From Mangifera indica (Eukaryota; Streptophyta; Magnoliopsida; Sapindales; Anacardiaceae): DNA of 64,000 nucleotides. This document shows positions 57,442 through 64,000 of this stretch, in pieces. The DNA is taken from the NCBI RefSeq assembly GCF_011075055.1, contig NC_058137.1, positions 23,483,463 through 23,547,462 of the forward strand, written 5' to 3'. Positions within the stretch are counted from its first letter, which is position 1. Each line of letters opens with the position of its first letter. The position numbers and the translations under genes are program-made. Under the pieces are notes generated by a model. That model was not told where the DNA came from. It made no database searches and saw nothing but the letters and a program-made list of their open reading frames with translations.

Positions 57442-59228
57442 TACTTTGAATTTTAAGGGTTAGACCCGATATCAGCAAACTAAATTATTTTAGTTTGAAT
57501 TCAGCTCAATTTATAAAATTAAGGCTCAAATTCTGCTTATTTTTGAAAATTGAGTCAAATTTGTATTTTGGGCATAAACTCGACTTATTTAATTCAAATT
57601 GTAGACCGAGCTCAAACTTTAACTTATTTTATCAAAACTGTGAATTAAACTTGAATCGACTTGATAGCATGTAACCTTACTCCTAGTCACCCATAGTGAC
57701 AACTCAAGGTAACCTTAAAAAAGCCATAAGGCTAATTCTCATTTTCCATCTTGGTTTAACTTTGACTATCAGGAGGTGGCCTTTTGGCAACTTTATGGTC
57801 ACTTGTCGTAAACTTCTTTAGCACTACCTTAGGCAATAAATGGGTGGTGAGGAAACACACCTGGATCACTTGTGGTAAGCCTGTTTTGAGAAGTCAAAAA
57901 ATACATCATATGAGTATACTTTTGCTAGGTTTTTTTCTAGATAAGATTGTCAATTAGGTTAGGTAGGCCCAAAACTCAGTTATTCATCCTAACATAAAAT
58001 GATTTAGATTGAATAAATTTTGGATTCAAACCAAGTTTTGATAGAAATTCTGCCCATAAAGTTTTTTGAGCTCGAACATGAACATAAATTGTTCAAGCTC
58101 AAAGCTTGAATGAGTTCAAAATGTAAATAAATAAAATGACAAAACTTGTACAATACATGACTTTAAACCATGATATAATTGTCTTTCTCTAACACCCAAA
58201 CAAGTCCTTTGTATATAAACCCAAATCCAGTTCAATTAAAATCTACTAACCCTAAATTCATCAACATCCTTACTCTCCCAGCCCCATCAACCAACCACTC
58301 CCAGCTACTCTTCATCATCTTCTCAATCACATCATCACCCAATTCATCTATGAGTTTACTTTACAAGACGAGATTTTTAAAGGAATGTTTGCATTTTATT
58401 ATATTCTCTATGGTGTAAATTTGAGGTTGACTTATGATGACTTTAGATGCTTAATTGGTGTAAATGTGAGGTCAATTCTCAGATTTATGTTATTTATTAA
58501 GGTTTAAGCATATTTCTTTGTGTTGCTTACTTATTAAATTGTGCTTAATTATTAAATTGTGCTTACACATTGTCTTCATAATCAATCTATTAATTGTATT
58601 TAAATTTTTAATATTAAAAAAATACAAAAACAATTTAATACACGGGAAAAAAAAAAAAACCACACATCCAACCGGGCTTCCAAACTTGCCCACAAATGAT
58701 TCCCAGGCCACTGAACTTAATTTAATGGACTTTGTCTAAGGCAATGCCGGCCCAATATGTTGAAGAGGAGAATGATGAAATCAAATATAATATTTAAAAA
58801 ATTTTTAATTAATATAGGGGATTGGAAAGTGATTGAACAGAGTTTGAAAAACATTGCTCTCAATTACCAAATAAAGAAGAAATTATCAAAATTATTGAAG
58901 TATTAAAATTTTTAATAATTTGTAATATTTAGGCAAAAAAAAAAGGTTAATTGTTTATATAAAACCCTAGCTTTTCACAAAAAATTAAAATCATAATATA
59001 ATTTTGATGAATGCTAATACATCAATTTAAATCTAAAACATATTCCAAATCTTATGTATTTATACGAAAACTTTGATATATTTTACTTACCCATTTATAA
59101 TTTGTTACAAAATTATATTATTTCGATATCAATACAACTATCTACCTGTAGTTTTACGTATATAATTTTATATATATGTATAATGTGTTATTATATAATT
59201 GAGTAAATTTAAATTAAGAATAAAATAT

Positions 59229-59726
59229 GTCAAAAGACTTCTTCCCGTCTAATGTATAGTAAAATTTTAAATTCACACCTTCCAATCTTTAAAAATCTAA
59301 ACACTCACCTATAAATAAATTTCTGTTAAAAATCTCAGTTATGAGTAAAGATAAAACTGTTATTTAATGAAAATTTTAAATTTTATTAAATTTTCCTCCC
59401 TAAGTTTAAAAACTCATAATTTTTTTCTAACCCAAAGTTTGAAAAGTGACAAATACCCCCTTAGGGTTTATTCTTCTCCTCTCTGGTGTCAATTGATGAT
59501 TTTCTGACTATAGGTCATCCTCTCTCCCGTCTTATCTCTCCCTCTAGTCTTTATCTTTTGCCTCTTTGACTATATTTGTTTTTTTAATTAAATAACGATT
59601 TTACTTTTAATTCTAACTGAAATTTTTAACAAAAATTTATTTATGAATATATGTTTAAGTTTTTAAAATATAAAGAGTTAGAGTTTGAAATTTTACTATA
59701 CTTTAGATGAGAATAAGTCTTTTGAC
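59229..59726. mobile_element. Mutator-like MITE, family 1 copy G (498 bp), within a family-3 relic
   Basis: The left end GTCAAAAGACTTCTTCCCGT mirrors the right end, read inward GTCAAAAGACTTATTCTCAT. The interior has the AAAAGTGACAAATACCCCCT block and a CT-rich segment. Flanks are AT-rich (AATAAAA on both sides) without an exact target duplication. The outer sequence at 59160-59228 and 59727-59790 looks like the two halves of a family-3 MITE. Confidence 0.7.
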
Positions 59727-60029
59727 TAATAAAAAAATATTTAATTATATAATAATATATTATTTATATATTTAATTATATATTTAAAATTATTTATAGA
59801 TAATATTTTTCTTTCAATATATGAAGTCACGTGACACGATGCATTAAATTAGTAGCACAGGCAATTGAAATTATAACGACAAATTATTTTGCAAAAGGTC
59901 AAAGTGAAATCTCACACGTCAAAATCACGTTACTGATTTTGAGTGAATGAGTAGTAGACAAGAGCAGCGACAGCGAATCAAGAAACAACTCATATGATAA
60001 AAACCAAAACCAATGATTTTGAGATCAAA

Positions 60030-60079
60030 AATTTAGGACCACCCTATAAATTGCATGTACGGCAGGGTGGTCCAAAATT
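60030..60079. repeat. GC-richer stem-loop in the right-hand desert
   Basis: GGACCACCCT (60036-60045) pairs with AGGGTGGTCC (60064-60073). One mismatch and five more pairs extend the stem to 16 positions around an 18-base loop. The surrounding 60003-60250 is richer in G and C than the desert around it. Confidence 0.6.
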
Positions 60080-63000
60080 GAAGGGCAATTAATAGCACTG
60101 TAGCTGGCGAGGCAAAAGCTTCCTAAGAGTGGGCTGGCCATCACATAGGCTTGCGTAGGCCCACGAAATGTGGTCCTACAATCACTGACTGCCATGAGAT
60201 TTGGATCAGATTTACACCAGGAAAAAAATGTGGTCCAATCCACACAATTAACTGGAAATTTAGGTACTTCCTTTGGGTATTTCTAAGTCCACCCCAATAG
60301 TTTTGTATTTGTCACTAGAGATTTTCTCTGAGAACTCACATCCCGAGGGCTTTTTTATGCTCATGTGGTCCTTCAAAGACATCATAACAAAAGTGAGTTT
60401 TTAGATATGGGTTAGAGTTTAAATATTTTTTAGTGGTATTTTTAGATTAAATTAAATGATTAACTCAAATTTCATAAATTATTAGGTGTTGAAAACTTAA
60501 GTATCTCCCTGGGACTTACCCATTAGTTCTACTAAATTTGTTTAGAGTGCGTTTAATTAAAATAATTTATCATTACTAAAAATGAAAAATTGCTAAAAAA
60601 ACAATTATATTGAATATTTCTAGATATAAAGTAATACTATTTTTTTATAAAAATTGATAAACATAAATAATTATTATATTCAATTTAATGTAATAAAAGA
60701 ATACTAAGAAATTATTTTACTTAAAAATTCTAAAATATAATTATTTAAAAATATTTTTTATATTACTTATTATATTAATTAAAAATAAAAATATTTTTCC
60801 CTAATATTAGTAAAGATAGAAATATATTTAAATCAAAATAATGTTAACAATCTTTTAATATATAATATGGAAATGATTATCTCTTATATTACATATTACA
60901 ATACTAATGAAAATGAAAAATTATTAAATATTTTAATTACTTTTAAATTTTATAAAATAATATAAATATATTAATAGAATAATCATTCCTTCAACTAAAC
61001 TTGCCCTATTGGTATTTGGGCCCTCTGAACATTTTTCGGACTATCCAAGTTTAGACAGTTATGGGAAAATATAGGGTTTTGAACTCTTTTTTTTTTTTTT
61101 TCTCTTAACTTAGCAAATGAAGCATATAACATAGTTTGCTTTGAATATTGTCAACTTGCCTATTCACCGACTTTGGAACTAGATTTTCCCAAGAAAAAAA
61201 ATTGTGTTCTCTGCATTGGATTTATACAATAGAGTTGCCTGCAGATCTTGGAAAACTGTTAACAAATTTTTTGTTGTCATGATCAATAAAGAGATTTTAG
61301 AGAAAAAGAGAAAAGTGGTAAGGCTAGGCCCTGGTTGAAGACAAACTGGGTAGTGGGTACCCATACTAATTAACACTATGCAGAGAAATGCACCCATCAA
61401 AAAGACCCACCCACCCACCAGCTTGTTTGGTGAAATTTGTCCACAACACCCGTGGTACTGTTCATCTTTTTTTTTTTTTGGAACTCTTGTTCATCTTTCT
61501 GCATTCCATACTGGTAAGAATCCATTTACTAGTGTCAGTAAAAGAAGGCTGTGCTTTAAAAAGATTCCAACATTTGTGAAAAAAGACAGACTATTCATAC
61601 ATGACAAGAGGCTCTTGATTGGAACTACAATATGCTATCATCTGTATTTACATGTCCTCTGTCAAAACCTCCAGAGAGTAGTTTAAGTGGTACATGAATG
61701 AATTCCAAACATAAAAACTAGGGTTCAAATCTAATAATAAATCATAAACATATATCAACAAAGTGATTTTGGTATTTTCTTTCTTAATTGAAAGTGGCAT
61801 GTTGGTTATCCCGTAAGCATATGTCAACTTCATCAAATAGTGGTAAAAATTTGCAAAGAGAGTAAATCAATCAATGTCAAGCTGGGTTCAACTCATTTTA
61901 CTCTAGCTTTTCATGCAGGAAATTTGCCAAAAGTTTTACTTTTACCATACCCAACATATTAAAGTTTACTTTAAACTTTAATTCCATTTGAATTTGTAAC
62001 TCCGATTTAACCAACCTCTTTCAATGTATAGGAATGATCAAATTTAATATATTAGAAGGAAAGATGATAATTAATCTAAAATCATTGATACCATGTACAA
62101 GTTTAATTAAATTACAAATGAATCTTAATTTTTATTTTAATTATAAGCTTCTAAATTTTAATTAAACACACATAAATCTGGTTTATCATAGTATTGCTTC
62201 ATGCTAAAAAGTGCGACTATTTTTTGTCTTGGTGGCATGAATTTGAGAAGAATAGTTGTATGGTCCATGGGTTTGAAAATGAGATTGGATCAATTAGTCT
62301 GACTAATTAAATCAGGATTCGCTAAACAAATAGTTTTTGTTCACTTGAAAACCATTATTAGAATTAAACTGTTTTGAATTGAATTAAACCATTCGAATCA
62401 TCTAATTAAATTGGATAAAAAACCGGGTTTAACCTATTCAACATAAAAAATAATTTTTAATAAAAAATTTATTATTAATTAAACTTAGAATCTCATATAT
62501 CTATTTTGAACAAATATAATATCAAACTAAGTTTTTTTTAGTATAGAAATATTTCAGATTATATATTTAATTTTAAATATTATTTTTAAATAATTAATCA
62601 ATTTAATCATTAATCAATCAATTGGACTATCAGTTAAACAGACTACTTCTCCTACCGAAATAATATCCAATCCAATTCTAAAATCATTAGCACAGTCTAA
62701 GGCTCCACGTTTCTAGCTGTTGAATGAATGAAATAGAAGTCACATCTCGTTTTTGGCAAAAAGGAGAGAAATATTAACTATTTATTACATATCATATTAT
62801 TATCAAGGTAAATCATATAATTAGCAAATTAATTAATACCCCTCATGCATAAAATCTAGATTAAGTTGAGACCTTGAATTTCACCATGTATACTTTTTAT
62901 TAAACCATATTCCAATATAAACAATAGTTTAAAACTTGTAAATAAATCATTTCTAATCATACAATGAACCTAATCAAGACAATTAATTTATAGTATCATC

Positions 63001-63119
63001 ATGTTAATTAAATAATTGTTCTTGATTCGTCGGCCAGAGCATATCCATGCAGAAACTTCAATAGAAATAATTCAAAATCTACACAAATTATTAAAATCTA
63101 ACACTATGCTTACCCACTT

Positions 63120-63297
63120 TTTTAAAAACTATTGGTATACATTAATTAAACTCATTTTATGTATACAAATAAATACATATTTTATGTGTGTCATTATGTA
63201 ATTCAGTAATTTTGAATTTAAAATAAACTAATACTCAATCACATGATAATATATATAAATATATACGTATTTACGTATTCAAAATGGCTTCGTATAG
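63120..63297. mobile_element. Family-3 MITE, copy 5
   Basis: TGTGTCATTATGTAATTCAG pairs with CTCAATCACATGATAATATA across TTTTGAATTTAAAATAA. The outer arms (CTATTGGTATACATTAATTA and the complement of …GGCTTCGTATAGGATTG) pair only loosely. Ends approximate. Confidence 0.45.
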
Positions 63298-63948
63298 GAT
63301 TGTTCATAGTTTATTCTATTTAATCATGTCGGCTGCCATATTACTGCGTAGATCAAGCAGCCGTTCATGCGGTCCATTTGAGTTCAATTTATTGTGAAAA
63401 TTAATAGTCTCCATACCGATAATGCAGAAGCTAAAGTTGGCTGTATTCATACAAATAGATCCATCATCCATCCTAATTAAATATTGGCTTTGTTTTTGTT
63501 CATGCACCAAAATTTTTAACATATAAATTGAAAGATAACAAATATTAGTTGTTAGTTTAGTAAAATGTAAAATCAAAACTAGTTTCTTATCATCAAATCT
63601 TGATCGGTATGTTAAAATTATTTATGAGTGTTTGTATGAGAGAGGTCTTTTTTTATAACCAGAAATCCCTCATTTGATATTATTCTAATTTAAAAACCCT
63701 AGATTATACCTTCTTTTTTTATAACAGTTATTATATACCACAGTATTTAAGACTGCAATGCAAAACCATGTACTGCAATGGATTTTGCCTTTTTTACGTG
63801 GAAGATAGCTCAAAGGTGAAGGTGATGAACAAATAATGGTGAAGTTATTAAAAAAATAGTTGACTAAACTGTGGGGGACCTAAAATGATAGAACATAAAA
63901 AAAGTAATTAAAGAAGTCAACTGTTAAGAGAATCGAGAGGGCTTTTGG

Positions 63949-63969
63949 GAAGAAGAAGAAGAAGAAGAA
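63949..63969. repeat. (GAA)7 microsatellite
   Basis: Seven GAA units near the right edge, followed by CTGCAATGG. It could lie in the leader of a gene beyond the window, but the short frame after it stops at once. Confidence 0.8.
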
Positions 63970-64000
63970 ACTGCAATGGAAAACCATGAACTGAGTTGAC

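Larger units (their letters stand above)
56534..64000. other. Long intergenic desert at the right edge
   Basis: No supported gene. It holds a 49-bp tandem duplication (56656-56753), two family-1 MITEs (56739-57441, 59229-59726), AAGCTCAAG-rich repeats (57440-57660, 57940-58130), a GC-richer hairpin segment (60003-60250), a family-3 MITE (63120-63297) and a GAA microsatellite (63949-63969). Confidence 0.55.

Noticed and set aside
61378..61686. 102-codon frame in the right-hand desert
   Set aside because: Crosses a poly-T run, has no recognisable domain and shows no splice partners.
1..64000. CRISPR arrays, prokaryotic operons, integrated viral genes
   Set aside because: None seen; gene structures are plant nuclear throughout.

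Overview
The window is AT-rich nuclear DNA from a flowering plant, most likely a woody eudicot. The support is short GT-AG exons in long AT-rich introns, two intronless pentatricopeptide-repeat (PPR) genes, a Dof zinc-finger gene, an RDM4/Iwr1-type gene, and many small transposon relics. There is no bacterial, organellar or viral gene content, no CRISPR array and no tRNA or rRNA gene that I could see. All exon models were built by hand from reading frame, splice signals and remembered family features. No alignment was run.

Layout. 1-465: decayed importin-beta fragment. 466-5417: repeats, then the downstream side of a minus-strand nuclear-speckle RNA-binding protein gene (NSR type, six coding exons, 5418-10630). 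10631-14761: intergenic. 14762-19160: plus-strand RDM4/DMS4-like gene, ten exons, with a GC-AG intron and a hAT-like foldback element in that intron. 20962-21385 and 23846-24538: tandem pair of Yippee-like genes with an identical intron position. 26282-28621: plus-strand Cdc14/SIN-like gene, convergent with an E-class PPR gene (28764-31289, minus). 31290-37454: long repeat-rich desert. 37455-38691: minus-strand Dof gene. 38692-45464: desert with an LTR-like remnant and small pseudogene fragments. 45465-47174: P-class, probably mitochondrial PPR gene (minus). 48884-56533: minus-strand eight-exon gene joining a DEDDy 3'-5' exonuclease domain to a Mut7-C RNase domain (MUT-7/EXD3-like). 56534-64000: desert.

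The genes are ordinary single loci and do not form an operon-like pathway. Several concern RNA: NSR (splicing), RDM4 (polymerase assembly and RNA-directed DNA methylation), two PPRs (organelle RNA), and the exonuclease/Mut7-C protein (predicted RNA decay). I read this as chance proximity.

The least conventional content is the dispersed non-autonomous transposon population. Family 1 has seven copies with GGCC-type ends and 9-bp target duplications, two exact and three at 8/9, as in Mutator-like elements. Family 2 has two copies built round a conserved 16-bp palindrome arm. Family 3 has five copies plus one apparently split by a family-1 insertion. There is also one hAT-like foldback element with an exact 8-bp target duplication. 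Small tandem duplications and stem-loops lie beside some of these.
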